Assembly: GCF_000744705.1 (NCBI RefSeq)
Contig: NZ_JQML01000001.1
Coordinates: forward strand, 9,682,017-9,746,016
Direction: 5' to 3'
Source: Streptacidiphilus albus JL83
GTDB lineage: Bacteria > Actinomycetota > Actinomycetes > Streptomycetales > Streptomycetaceae
Length of the DNA: 64,000 nucleotides
Below the pieces are notes generated by a model. It made no database searches and was not told the origin of the DNA. It saw nothing but the letters and a program-made list of their open reading frames with translations. A program made the translations under genes and the position numbers. Of this stretch, positions 51,461 to 59,967 are shown piece by piece (position 1 is the first letter of the stretch; each line of letters starts with the position of its first letter).

Positions 51461-51805
51461 TTGTGCGCCGCCGGGACGTCTGCCTCCACTCGGGGGACGC
51501 GGCCGTCCCCTGGCGCAGCGGCCGCCTCGCGGCGCCGACCGGGGGCGGGCGACACCAGGACCGTCGGCACCCCACTCCACCTGCGGCCCACCCCGATCCG
51601 GCGGGTGCTCTCGGGCCTTCCGCTCGTCAAGGTATCCGGGAACAGCCTGCCCACCGTCCGCTGGCACGGCTCGGACGGTTCCACCTGCGCCACGCCGCTG
51701 TTCCTGCTCGCCCCCGGCGGCGCCTCTCGTCCCAGCCGCCGGCAGACGGCGCACCCGGCCACGCTCCAGGAGTGGGCCGCCGAGCGTCAGGCCGCCGAGG
51801 GCTAG
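51461..51805 (+). CDS. Small hypothetical protein, start uncertain
   Basis: Open from TTG 51461; strong third-position GC bias runs from about 51530 to the stop, with HLRPTPIRRVLSGLPLVKVSGN, then a Trp-containing segment and PLFLLAPGGASRPSRRQ, ending LQEWAAERQAAEG. The 5' end is only 8 bases from the divergent LuxR start, so the real start may be GTG 51605 (66 aa) or the gene may be truncated. No family recognised. Confidence 0.4.
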   Translation: MCAAGTSASTRGTRPSPGAAAASRRRPGAGDTRTVGTPLHLRPTPIRRVLSGLPLVKVSGNSLPTVRWHGSDGSTCATPLFLLAPGGASRPSRRQTAHPATLQEWAAERQAAEG

Positions 51806-51919
51806 CCATGGCGGACAAGGGATGGCCGGGCCTGCAACGGTGCGGCGCACGGTACGTTCCTCGTGTGCAGGGACGCACCCCGTCATGGGCTCCGACGTAC
51901 GAAAGGTGACGAGGTTTCG

Positions 51920-52558
51920 ATGTCCGAACCGTACTCCGCGATGGCTCGGCTCCAGCTCTCGCCGACCGCGCTGAAGAGCTACCTCGCGGCACCGGCGCGG
52001 CCCACGTCCTGTTGGTCGGACTGGGCTGAGATGTGCGGTCGCGAGGACGCAACGGGGCAGCAGAACGGTCTGCCGTTCTCCCTGCACGGTGAGATGGACT
52101 TCGCCTGCGCCGACCGCTGGCTGTCCGAGGGCGACTACCGCAGTCAGCTGCGCGCCATCGTGGGGAGCGCCGAACTGCCGTCCCTCGCCCGCTTCCACCA
52201 CGACGAGGACGGCCTGGTCACCGTCACGAACCTCACGGTGGGGGCCGAGTGCTTCCGCAGCCCGCTCTGGTTCCTCGCCACGGTCCGTGGAGCCGCCGAC
52301 CATGTGGACGGCCCCGGCGGGCTGGCGGTGATCCGCAACTGCCTCTGGGGCGGCCCGAGGAGCCGGCACACCATGGCGGTGCTGCGGATCGAACCGGGGC
52401 GGTCGCGTTTCCTGCACCCGGTCAACGACGCCGGGGCCTACCTCGACGCCGTGCGTCGGGCCGACGCCGCCTTCGACGGCATCGGCCTGTCCGGCAAAGG
52501 GGAAGAGCCGCCCCCTGCGGACGACGGTGGGGCCCCGGCCGACCTCGACCGCGTCTGA
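51920..52558 (+). CDS. Hypothetical protein, 212 aa
   Basis: ATG 51920 with GACGAGG 5-11 bases upstream. Soluble, with several Trp (SCWSDWAEMC, DRWLSEGDY, SPLWFLATV) and an alpha/beta profile, ending in a Pro/Asp/Glu-rich disordered tail. Good codon bias throughout. I recognise no family. 81 bases before the XRE/MmyB gene on the same strand. Confidence 0.7.
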   Translation: MSEPYSAMARLQLSPTALKSYLAAPARPTSCWSDWAEMCGREDATGQQNGLPFSLHGEMDFACADRWLSEGDYRSQLRAIVGSAELPSLARFHHDEDGLVTVTNLTVGAECFRSPLWFLATVRGAADHVDGPGGLAVIRNCLWGGPRSRHTMAVLRIEPGRSRFLHPVNDAGAYLDAVRRADAAFDGIGLSGKGEEPPPADDGGAPADLDRV

Positions 52559-52639
52559 GCGCCCTGCCCGGACAGTCGGTGCCGGGCGCCGCTGCTCCGT
52601 CCGTGCCGCATAGACTCCGCCGGAGCGAATGCAACTCCG

Positions 52640-53623
52640 ATGGAAGCGACCCTCGACGTGGACAATCAGGACCGCCAGCGCAGGGCCCTCGCCGACTTCC
52701 TCCGCAGCCGGCGCGAACGCCTCTCGCCGCAGGCGGCCGGCGTCCAGACACCCCTCGGCCGGCGCCGTACCAGCGGCCTGCGCCGCGAGGAGCTCGCCGC
52801 GCTCGCCGGGGTCAGCCTCACCTGGTACACCTGGCTCGAACAGGCCCGCCGCATCAAGGTGTCCCGCCAGGTGCTCACCAGTCTGGCCGGCGTCCTGCAG
52901 TTGGACCCGGTCGAAGCCGAGTACCTGTTCAGGCTGGCCGGTGAGCTGCCGGAGGCGGCCGAGGAGGAGCCGGGGTGCGACCGGCCGGAGGTCCCGGCCG
53001 CGTATCTGGGACTGCTGCGCCTGCTGGATCCGCTCCCCGCCGTGATCGCCGACCACCGCTTCGACGCGCTGGCCTGGAACGGGGGTTTCCCCGTGCTGTT
53101 CCCGCACTTCGAGGAACTGCCCGAGGACGAGCGGAACCTGCTGCTGCTGACCTTCGACGAGCGGTCGCGCGACCTGTACCCACAGTGGGAGGAGCACGCG
53201 CTGCACACGGTGGCCCTGTTCCGGGCCCAGGCCGCCGACCGGCTTACCCAGCCGTCCTATGTGCGGCTGCTGGAGCAACTGGGCCGGCGCAGCGAGTCCT
53301 TCCGCGACCTGTGGCAGCGGATGGACCTGGAGGCGCCCGCCCCCGCCCAGCGCTCCTTCGACCACCCGCTGCTCGGCCGGATCGACCTGGACTACGTCAA
53401 GCTCCGGCTCTCGGACATCGACGCCACGCTGGTGATCCATCTGCCGCTGGCCGGGGACGGGGTGCTGGACCAGCTCCGTGACCTGGTGAACGAGCGCAGC
53501 GGGGCAGGTGTGTCGTCGCCCGCCATGACCGCCATGACCGCCATGACCGCCACCATCGCCACCAGTGCTTCCGCCGTGACCGCCGCTGCCCTCGCCGCCA
53601 GTGTCGGGGCGCTGCTGCGGTGA
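52640..53623 (+). CDS. XRE-family regulator with MmyB-like ligand domain
   Basis: 327 aa. N-terminal HTH preceded by the usual LADFLRSRRERLSPQAAG opening, then RRTSGLRREELAALAGVSLTWYTWLEQ (about 40-66), then the MmyB-like PAS-type domain (VIADHRFDALAWN, NLLLLTFDERSRDLYPQWEEHA). The C-terminal 30 residues are a Thr/Ala/Met repeat from tandem ATGACCGCC units and look like a degenerate extension. ATG 52640; frame and length fit the family. Regulators of this type commonly control a neighbouring SDR gene, here 53773 on the same strand. Confidence 0.85.
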   Translation: MEATLDVDNQDRQRRALADFLRSRRERLSPQAAGVQTPLGRRRTSGLRREELAALAGVSLTWYTWLEQARRIKVSRQVLTSLAGVLQLDPVEAEYLFRLAGELPEAAEEEPGCDRPEVPAAYLGLLRLLDPLPAVIADHRFDALAWNGGFPVLFPHFEELPEDERNLLLLTFDERSRDLYPQWEEHALHTVALFRAQAADRLTQPSYVRLLEQLGRRSESFRDLWQRMDLEAPAPAQRSFDHPLLGRIDLDYVKLRLSDIDATLVIHLPLAGDGVLDQLRDLVNERSGAGVSSPAMTAMTAMTATIATSASAVTAAALAASVGALLR

Positions 53624-53772
53624 CCCCGCTGATCCTGGTAGTGGCGCAACCAGGATAAAAAGCCGACTTCTTGGGCTGCCGGACGAGGTACATCCTCATT
53701 GCTGTGGGGCCGCGGAGATTCACCGCGCAGCCCCGGCACCATCCGGATCCTGTTCCATGGAGGAGAAGAACC

Positions 53773-54495
53773 ATGCCTTCCCACGCCCTCACCCAGGCCC
53801 GTGTCGTCGTGATCGGCGGCAGTTCCGGCATCGGCCAGGAGGTGGCCCGCCAGGCCGTCGAGGCCGGCGCCCTGGTCACCATCGCCTCGCGGTCCCGGGA
53901 CAGGCTCGACCAGGCGGTCAAGGCCATCGGCGGGAGCGTCGAGGCGGCGGTGGTCGACGTCACCGACGAAGCCAGCGTCAGCGCCCTGTTCGACGGCATC
54001 GAAGCCCTTGACCACCTCGTGGTCTGCCCCGGCGACATGGCCGTCGGCCCGGTCGCGGAGGTCACTGCGGAGGACATCCGCCGATGCCTCGACACCAAGA
54101 TCGTCGGCCAGCTGCTCTGTGTCCGCCACGCCGTCCCCAAGCTCTCCTCCACCGGCTCGGTCGTGCTGATGTCCGGCGCCGCCGGGTTCCGGGCCTATCC
54201 CGGGCTGAGCGTCACCGCTGCGGCCAACGCCGGCATCGGGGCCATGGGCCAGTCGCTCGCGCTCGAACTCGCGCCGTTGCGCGTGAACGTGGTCGTCGCC
54301 GGAGTGATCGACACGCCCCTGTGGTCGAGCCTGCCCGAGGACGCCCGCACGGCCCTGTTCGAGCAGACCGCCCGGACCACTCCGGTCGGCCGGATCGGCC
54401 GACCCGAGGACGTCGCCTCCGCCGTCCTGCAGGCCCTGGAGAACACCTTCGTCAACGGCTCGCTTATCCATGTCAACGGCGGCGGACTGCTGTAG
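53773..54495 (+). CDS. SDR-fold oxidoreductase with altered catalytic site
   Basis: 240 aa. Cofactor motif VVIGGSSGIGQEVARQ (about 11-26), DVTD, and substrate-loop GVIDTPLW plus PEDVASAVLQAL. The Ser is present (LMSGAAG), but where YxxxK normally stands there is TAAAN (VTAAANAGIG), so the classical Tyr and Lys are missing. It may be a non-classical SDR or a binding protein. ATG 53773 has GGAGGAGAAG upstream. Follows the XRE/MmyB gene by 149 bases. Confidence 0.85.
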   Translation: MPSHALTQARVVVIGGSSGIGQEVARQAVEAGALVTIASRSRDRLDQAVKAIGGSVEAAVVDVTDEASVSALFDGIEALDHLVVCPGDMAVGPVAEVTAEDIRRCLDTKIVGQLLCVRHAVPKLSSTGSVVLMSGAAGFRAYPGLSVTAAANAGIGAMGQSLALELAPLRVNVVVAGVIDTPLWSSLPEDARTALFEQTARTTPVGRIGRPEDVASAVLQALENTFVNGSLIHVNGGGLL

Positions 54496-54791
54496 CCCGT
54501 CGTGCCCGGGGCCGTTGTGGCCCGGGGGGAGCGCCGGGCAGCTCGGGCGTGGTTCCAGCCGGTACGGGCGCATTCGGGCGGGCCCGTCCGGCTGGACCTG
54601 CTCCGCGCCGTCCACCGGGGCCGGCCGCCGGGCCCCGGCGCTGGCAGGCCCAATCTCGGTGAATCCCAGGGCGATACGCGACCGTGCACGGCTCGACGTA
54701 TGGTTCGACCTCACGCTGTGACGAAGGCCTGCTGGCGCAACGTCAACTCCGCGCTCGCTTCGCGGCGCCGCCGTGGAGGCGGGCCGTTCGC

Positions 54792-55199
54792 TCAGAGGGG
54801 CTGGTCGCCGTGGAGGCGCAGCACCTCCGGCTGCGGCAGTTGGCGCTGCAGCCGCGCCAGGGCCGTCGACTGCTGTGCCCGCAACCGTGAGAGGCCGGCG
54901 TCGTAGTCGTGTTGGACGGCGCTGAGCTGCCTGCTCCACCGCTGCTCCGCGCGGGCCAGGGCATCGGCGTAGGAAGCCTCCAGGCGGGTGCTCAGCTCCC
55001 GGTACTGCTGCTGCCGCTCGGTGGTCATGGCCTGGTACTCCTGGCAGTACACCTCGTGCTGCGCCGCGATCTGCCGAGTCTGCGCCAGGACCCGGTCGGT
55101 CACGTCGCGACGGATCCGCAGCCGGCGCCGGTAGTAGCGCGCCATCGCCACGGTGAACCCGGCGAGCAGCACGCAGGTGACGCTGAGGAAGATGACCAC
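54792..55199 (-). CDS. Membrane-anchored coiled-coil protein
   Basis: 135 aa. N-terminal membrane segment (VIFLSVTCVLLAGFTVAMARYY) followed by a basic stop-transfer RRRLRIRR and a long helix rich in Gln, Arg, Glu (QYRELSTRLEASYADALARAEQRW). GTG 55199 has GGAGG 4-8 bases upstream on the minus strand. Single-pass protein with a cytosolic coiled coil; function unknown. The 296 bases between it and the SDR gene hold no gene. Confidence 0.7.
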   Translation of the reverse strand: MVIFLSVTCVLLAGFTVAMARYYRRRLRIRRDVTDRVLAQTRQIAAQHEVYCQEYQAMTTERQQQYRELSTRLEASYADALARAEQRWSRQLSAVQHDYDAGLSRLRAQQSTALARLQRQLPQPEVLRLHGDQPL

Positions 55200-55325
55200 T
55201 CCGGCCTCCGTTGAATCGGGAGCACCATCGTGCCGCGCCCGCTGCCGATCCGAGCGGACCCTTGTCCATTTCCCCGGCCGATCGGAGTGTTCATCCCGGC
55301 CGCGGGCTGCGCATATGCTCGGACT

Positions 55326-55970
55326 GTGCAGCCACTCCCTGCCCCTCCCGGCCTGTTGCCGACGGCGTTCCCGGCCGAGCTCGCCGACGACGTCCAAGCG
55401 GTTCTGGCGGTCATGCCCGCACCCCGGTTGCGGCCGGTGGCACCGTTCCCGGTGGTGCTGCAGGGCCGGCAGGTCGCCATCCCGGGACGCATCTACAACG
55501 ACGAGCCGCCGCCGGAGTCCGTTGCCGCCCTCTCGTCGCGCCGGCGACAGGTGCTGCACTGCCTGTACTCACGGCACTGCGACGGCAGGGTCAGGCAGCG
55601 CCACCTGGCGCGGATCCTCGGTTCTCCGGACCCGTGGGTCTTCCCGTTCGTCGTTCAACTGGTCGGCGAGTACGTCCTGGAGATCCTGGTCGACATCAGG
55701 GACGGGCTTCGGGGCCTCGGTATCCCCGGGGATGCTCTCCGACTCGCCTACGGGGAGTTCCTCGTGGCCAACCCGGCCTTCTTCGACCGGACTCAGCGGC
55801 GGGTCGTGAGCTACTGGAGTTGCTACTACTGCTCTGCCTTCCGGAGCTTCCAGGGCTACCCCGGCTGCACTGTCCTGGACCTTCTGCGCTCCGCCGCTGC
55901 CGACAGCGCCGGGCGCCCCTGGCCCAGCCTCGCCCCGAAGGGCGCCGCCGGGCTGGACGGGTACTGCTGA
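55326..55970 (+). CDS. Hypothetical protein, 214 aa
   Basis: GTG 55326 begins VQPLPAPPGLLPTAFPAELADD; conserved-looking soluble protein with helical profile, SRRRQVLHCLYSRHCDGRVRQRHL (possible nucleic-acid or protein contact) and an aromatic Cys patch YWSCYYCSAF near residue 165. Divergent from the coiled-coil protein gene; start supported by codon bias rather than by a clear ribosome site. No function assigned. Confidence 0.7.
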   Translation: MQPLPAPPGLLPTAFPAELADDVQAVLAVMPAPRLRPVAPFPVVLQGRQVAIPGRIYNDEPPPESVAALSSRRRQVLHCLYSRHCDGRVRQRHLARILGSPDPWVFPFVVQLVGEYVLEILVDIRDGLRGLGIPGDALRLAYGEFLVANPAFFDRTQRRVVSYWSCYYCSAFRSFQGYPGCTVLDLLRSAAADSAGRPWPSLAPKGAAGLDGYC

Positions 55971-56220
55971 GGTGCTGCGCCACGCCGCAGGTCACCTCTG
56001 CGCGGCGCCCGGTCTCGGCACTGCTTGCCAGGTCGCCCGAGTCGCCTTCCGGTCATGGGCGCATAGGCGGGGCACGTTTGGGCTGATCAGGCGGGCTGGG
56101 CGGATGCGGTCCCGGAGTGCCGGCGGCGCGCCGGACGCAGGCCGGGGGCGCAGTTCCGCTGGTCGGCGTCGCGACGGGGGCGGAAGGGAACCGGCTCGGG
56201 GCCACCGCGTCCAAGGGGAC

Positions 56221-56673
56221 ATGAGCAGACCACGGATCGCAGGGTTCATCGCCGCCGTCGCCGGTGTGTGCATCGCACTGGCCGGATGCTCCTCGTCCTC
56301 GCCGGGGGGATACCGCCAGGGACCGATCCTCGGCGATGTCTACTACCGCAGCTCGGACCACACGCTGCATGTGCTGTCATGCGGTGCCGAGTTCCGGATG
56401 ACCCAGTCCGCGAAGCAGGTCACCATCGTGAGCGCCAGTCGGGTCCACCCCAGGGGCACAGGCTCCTGCAGGGTCTTCGACTTCACGCTGCGGCTGTCGG
56501 CGCCCCTCGGTGGCCGCCGGGTGGTCGACGGGTCCACCGACAAGGCGGTACCGGTCAAGGACTGGGGCCGGAACCGGCCCACCGCTGCCGAGACGCCTGC
56601 GCCCTCGCTGTCGACGAGGAGCTGGCCCCGCCCTCGGCGCGATACCGTCGCGCCATGGCTGACATCCGCTTGA
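56221..56673 (+). CDS. Small lipoprotein
   Basis: 150 aa. Signal peptide with lipobox IALAGCSSS (Cys about 22), then a mature domain of about 90 residues with two Cys (VLSCGAEF, GSCRVF) that may form a disulfide, and FDFTLRLSAPLGGRRVVDG. The last 40 residues are Arg/Pro/Thr-rich and overlap the next gene by 19 bases, so the C-terminus may have been altered by a frameshift. The 250 bases before it contain no gene. Exported and lipid-anchored; function unknown. Confidence 0.7.
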   Translation: MSRPRIAGFIAAVAGVCIALAGCSSSSPGGYRQGPILGDVYYRSSDHTLHVLSCGAEFRMTQSAKQVTIVSASRVHPRGTGSCRVFDFTLRLSAPLGGRRVVDGSTDKAVPVKDWGRNRPTAAETPAPSLSTRSWPRPRRDTVAPWLTSA

Positions 56674-57185
56674 CGACGCCCTCCTTCCTCGTCCTCGGCA
56701 TCATCGACAAGCTGGGCGAGGCCAGCCCCTACGACGTCAAGGTCGAGGCCGCGCGGACGGTGGCGCCCTTCTGGTCGGTGCCGCACGCGCAGGTGTACGC
56801 GCAGTGCGATCGGCTGGCGGAAGCCGGTCTGCTGTCGCAGGAGCGGCAGGGAGGCGGGCGCAATCGGCGGCTGATGCGGCTGACCGCAGCCGGCAAGGCG
56901 GCGCTGGAGGGGTGGCTGGCCGACCCCGCCTTCGTCCCGGTCGAGGCGCGCGAGCGCGGCATCCTCAAGCTCTGGTTCGGGGCCCGGCCGCAGACGCTGG
57001 CGCCGGTGCAACTCGACGAGCACCGGCGCGGACTGGCTGAGTATGAGCAACTCGCGGAGGGCGTTGGTGAGTTGCTCACCCGGGGGCAGCGCGAGGCGCT
57101 GGAGTTCGGCATCCGCTACGAGCGGATGATGGTCGACTTCTGGCAGTGGGTGGAGGACCGGGGATCGGCCGCACCCCCGGACTGA
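56655..57185 (+). CDS. PadR-family transcriptional regulator
   Basis: 176 aa. PadR winged HTH (LTTPSFLVLGIIDKLGEASPYDVKVEAARTVAPFWSVPHAQVYAQCDRLAEAGLL, with the wing GGRNRRLMRLT), then the C-terminal dimerisation helix of Vir-type PadR proteins. ATG 56655. A 9-bp palindrome 82 bases after its stop, before the membrane-protein genes, is a candidate target. Confidence 0.88.
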   Translation: MADIRLTTPSFLVLGIIDKLGEASPYDVKVEAARTVAPFWSVPHAQVYAQCDRLAEAGLLSQERQGGGRNRRLMRLTAAGKAALEGWLADPAFVPVEARERGILKLWFGARPQTLAPVQLDEHRRGLAEYEQLAEGVGELLTRGQREALEFGIRYERMMVDFWQWVEDRGSAAPPD

Positions 57186-57266
57186 CGGCCTTGCGGCCCC
57201 GGCGATCCGGTCGCGAATTGACCCCGTCCGCGTCGTTGACCGTCGGCCGGGGCGCCACTACGGTCT

Positions 57267-57289
57267 CGATAGTCCAGAAAGGACTATCG
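57267..57289 (+). promoter_or_regulatory. Palindromic operator candidate before the DUF2306 gene
   Basis: CGATAGTCC (57267-57275), 5-base spacer, GGACTATCG (57281-57289): a perfect 9-bp inverted repeat. It sits between the PadR gene and a membrane-protein gene starting 25 bases on, where the core promoter or leader should be. Short A-containing loop and no U-tract make it more like an operator than a terminator. Confidence 0.55.
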
Positions 57290-57313
57290 AGGGTCGTGGT
57301 CGAGGGGGCTGCC

Positions 57314-58579
57314 GTGAACCGTCTGCACAGCGTCGCCTGGGGGAGGGTGGCCGCGATCGCCGTGGTGGTGGTCTCCGTGGCCTACGCCCCGATCGCGATG
57401 ACCGAACTGTGGCCGTACGCACATCCCGGCGCACCGGCGCTCGGGGAGTCGATCCTCGCCCACGCGGTGTCACCGAGCTATGTGGCCAGGGCCTTCGCGA
57501 CCCGGATCGCGCCGTACCGGCACAGTCTGGTCCCGATGATCGTCCACTCGGTCCTGGGCGGCGCACTGATGCTGCTGGGACCGGTCCAGCTGGTCTCGGC
57601 GCTGCGCCGCCACCGCCGACTGCACCGAGTGACGGGTGTGGTGTTCGCACTGTCGGTGTACGCCTGCATGACGGCAGCCGGGATCTACCTGGCCCGCACC
57701 GCCCCCGCCGACGCGTTCAGCGGTGCGGCGTTCTGGATCGTCCTGGCCACCATCCTGGTCGGCACCGTGCTGAGCGTGACCTTCGGTATCGCCGCCGCCC
57801 TCGGCCGCTTCCCCGACCTGCACCAGCGCTGGATGCTGCTCTGCTACGGCTTCCTGATGACCGCTCCGTTGCTGCGGCTGGAGTGGGGCGCGCTCCCCGT
57901 CCTCTTCCCGGGGCTGTCCATGGAGCAGATCAACCGAATAGCGATCATGCACCTCGGGTCGGTGGCCGCCTTCGGCGCCCTGCTCGCCGCCCGGGCCATG
58001 GACCGGCGCACGGCGGTACCGGGGGTGACCGGCACCTGGGTCCCGCGCCCGGTGCTGCTCGCCGCGCACCTGGCCGGCGCGGCCGCCCTGGCCTGGATCG
58101 TCCGCTCCTACCTGGGCACGGGCGCCCAGGGGCACCGGCTGCTCGCCGCGTACCTGCTGCCGTACGCCGCGACCTACGCCGTCATGCTGGCCCGGCAGCG
58201 GCGCGCGGGCCGCGAGGGGAACGGATGGGCGCGCGAGGAGTGGCGGCTGCACCTGACCGCGCTCTGCCTGGCGCCGGGGCTCTCGGTCGGCGCGGCGCTG
58301 CCGTTCCAGCGCGGGCTGGGACTTGACCGACTGACCGCACTGTCCGCAGGGATCACCATCGGCTGCGGCGTACTGGCGTTCACGGCCACTGCCGTGGTCA
58401 GCCTGCGTGTGATGTACGGCAGGGAAGCGGTCAAGCGGGAGCGGATGACGGCCATCCGGCCGGGCGCAGCGGACGCCGTTCGGGCCGGAGCGCCGGCAGT
58501 GGCCGTGCCGTTGGTGGCGGACGGGTCGCCTACGACAGCTGATGCCACGACAGGTGATGCCATGACAGAGCGCGGATGA
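57314..58579 (+). CDS. DUF2306-type multi-pass membrane protein
   Basis: 421 aa with about ten membrane segments. N-terminal region matches DUF2306 (RHSLVPMIVHSVLGGALMLLGPVQLVSALRRHRRLHRVTG; DLHQRWMLLCYGF), which contains His residues that could bind haem or metal. C-terminal half is another set of helices. GTG 57314 is my choice, with GAGGGGG 5-11 bases upstream; earlier in-frame starts exist. Followed after 10 bases by another membrane-protein gene, so probably an operon under PadR control. Confidence 0.78.
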   Translation: MNRLHSVAWGRVAAIAVVVVSVAYAPIAMTELWPYAHPGAPALGESILAHAVSPSYVARAFATRIAPYRHSLVPMIVHSVLGGALMLLGPVQLVSALRRHRRLHRVTGVVFALSVYACMTAAGIYLARTAPADAFSGAAFWIVLATILVGTVLSVTFGIAAALGRFPDLHQRWMLLCYGFLMTAPLLRLEWGALPVLFPGLSMEQINRIAIMHLGSVAAFGALLAARAMDRRTAVPGVTGTWVPRPVLLAAHLAGAAALAWIVRSYLGTGAQGHRLLAAYLLPYAATYAVMLARQRRAGREGNGWAREEWRLHLTALCLAPGLSVGAALPFQRGLGLDRLTALSAGITIGCGVLAFTATAVVSLRVMYGREAVKRERMTAIRPGAADAVRAGAPAVAVPLVADGSPTTADATTGDAMTERG

Positions 58580-58589
58580 GGGAGAGCAG

Positions 58590-59525
58590 ATGAGGGAGCA
58601 GACGAACGCGGCCGTCGCAGCGAACGCCGGTCCGGCTGTCCTCGCGGATACCGACGGCGGCCGCGAGCTGCTCCCGGGCGTGGTGGTGCTGTCCGCAGCG
58701 GTTGCCGTGGTGAGCATCCTCGTCGGCACGCTGATGGCCGCAGTGAGCCTCAGCGGCCATGTCTTCGGGGCCTGGAAGTCCCCGGGGCCGCTGAGCCAGG
58801 GACTGGTCGGCGCGGCGATGCTGGGGGTGGCGCCCGGTCTGTTCGCAGTCGGCCGGGCCCGGTACTGGGAGGAGGCCAGGACCCTGGTCCTTCCGCTGGC
58901 CGTGGTGCTGCCGGGCCTGCTCGCGGTCACCCTGCTCAATGCCGGGAAGCTGCAGGCGGCCCGGGGCGGAGAGATCGTCCTGGTCCTGTTCAGCCTCGGT
59001 TGGGTGGCCGTCCTCGGCGTGCTCGCCCTGAGCGCCCTCGGCTGCCTCTTCTGGCAGTACCTCAAGCCGGCGCCGCCGCCGGGCCGACCCGCGGTGGCAC
59101 CGCTGCCGGGCTGGTCGAAGCCGTTCCTGGCGGTACTCGGATCGGCATGGTTCGGCATCGGGGCCGGTCTGCTGGCTCTGCCCGGCTTCTGGGGTGCCTT
59201 CCTCCCCTGGCGGGCGGACCGGCCGGACGCCCAGGCGCTCGGAGTCTGGGCGGTCGCGCTCGGCGTCGGCGTGCTCGGCGCACTGGCCGAGGACGACCTC
59301 GCCCGGCTGCGCCCCGCGCTGCTCGCGCTGCCCGGCGTGGCGGTGGCCGTGGCGGTGGTACTGGCCGGCCGGGCCACGGAGGTGCACTGGAACTCCGGCC
59401 CGGCTCTGTCCCTGGTGACGATGGTCGCCGGCCTGCTGCTCGCCGGCCTCGCCGGCCACTGGCTGCTCATTCGCCGCACGCCGACCCGTCGGCGCGCCCG
59501 ACCCCCGGTGGCGGAGGAGCTCTGA
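58590..59525 (+). CDS. Multi-pass membrane protein, unknown family
   Basis: 311 aa, about eight hydrophobic segments (LPGVVVLSAAVAVVSILVGTLMAAVSL, VLPLAVVLPGLLAVTLLNAG, VVAGLLLAGLAGHWLL-like end), basic C-terminus. ATG 58590, GAGGGAG about 10-16 bases upstream. Same operon as the DUF2306 protein. No function recognised. Confidence 0.75.
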   Translation: MREQTNAAVAANAGPAVLADTDGGRELLPGVVVLSAAVAVVSILVGTLMAAVSLSGHVFGAWKSPGPLSQGLVGAAMLGVAPGLFAVGRARYWEEARTLVLPLAVVLPGLLAVTLLNAGKLQAARGGEIVLVLFSLGWVAVLGVLALSALGCLFWQYLKPAPPPGRPAVAPLPGWSKPFLAVLGSAWFGIGAGLLALPGFWGAFLPWRADRPDAQALGVWAVALGVGVLGALAEDDLARLRPALLALPGVAVAVAVVLAGRATEVHWNSGPALSLVTMVAGLLLAGLAGHWLLIRRTPTRRRARPPVAEEL

Positions 59526-59645
59526 CGGATGCCCAGGCACCCGGTCCTACCCGGGCCGCGTTCCGAACCGATCGCGGTGAGCAGGACCACCGTCCCCTGC
59601 CGTCCCGCCGTCCGGACCGGCCCCATCGACTGGCAGACTGGCCCG

Positions 59646-59855
59646 ATGACCGACTACCGCCCGCTGGGGCGTCCTCTCTTCTGCTCGCCCACCACTGAAG
59701 GCGCCGAGCCCGCCGACGGACGGCGCCCCGCCCCTGTCGAGCAGGGGGCCCACTTCCTCGCCCCGCCCGCCGACGAGCCCGAGAGCCTGCCCCGCCTGGT
59801 CCGCCGCTCGTTCGCCGCCGAGGGCCTGACCTTCTCCGCCCCCGACCAGCCGTAG
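59646..59855 (+). CDS. Small hypothetical protein, 69 aa
   Basis: ATG 59646, MTDYRPLGRPLFCSP at the start, Pro/Glu-rich middle and PRLVRRSFAAEGLTF near the end. Good codon bias; soluble and probably partly disordered. No family recognised. A longer frame from 59529 lacks bias. Confidence 0.5.
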   Translation: MTDYRPLGRPLFCSPTTEGAEPADGRRPAPVEQGAHFLAPPADEPESLPRLVRRSFAAEGLTFSAPDQP

Positions 59856-59967
59856 GCGCGGCGCCCCGGCCGTCCGGCCCCTGCGCCTGCCGCGTATCCG
59901 CTGCGGAGCCGGCGCCCGAGACCGGGCGGCATGTCATGCCGGTCCAGTTCCTCGAAGGAGGAGCCCA

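Noticed and set aside
53525..53560. Tandem ATGACCGCC repeats as a regulatory element
   Set aside because: They lie inside the end of the XRE/MmyB gene and simply encode a Met-Thr-Ala tail.
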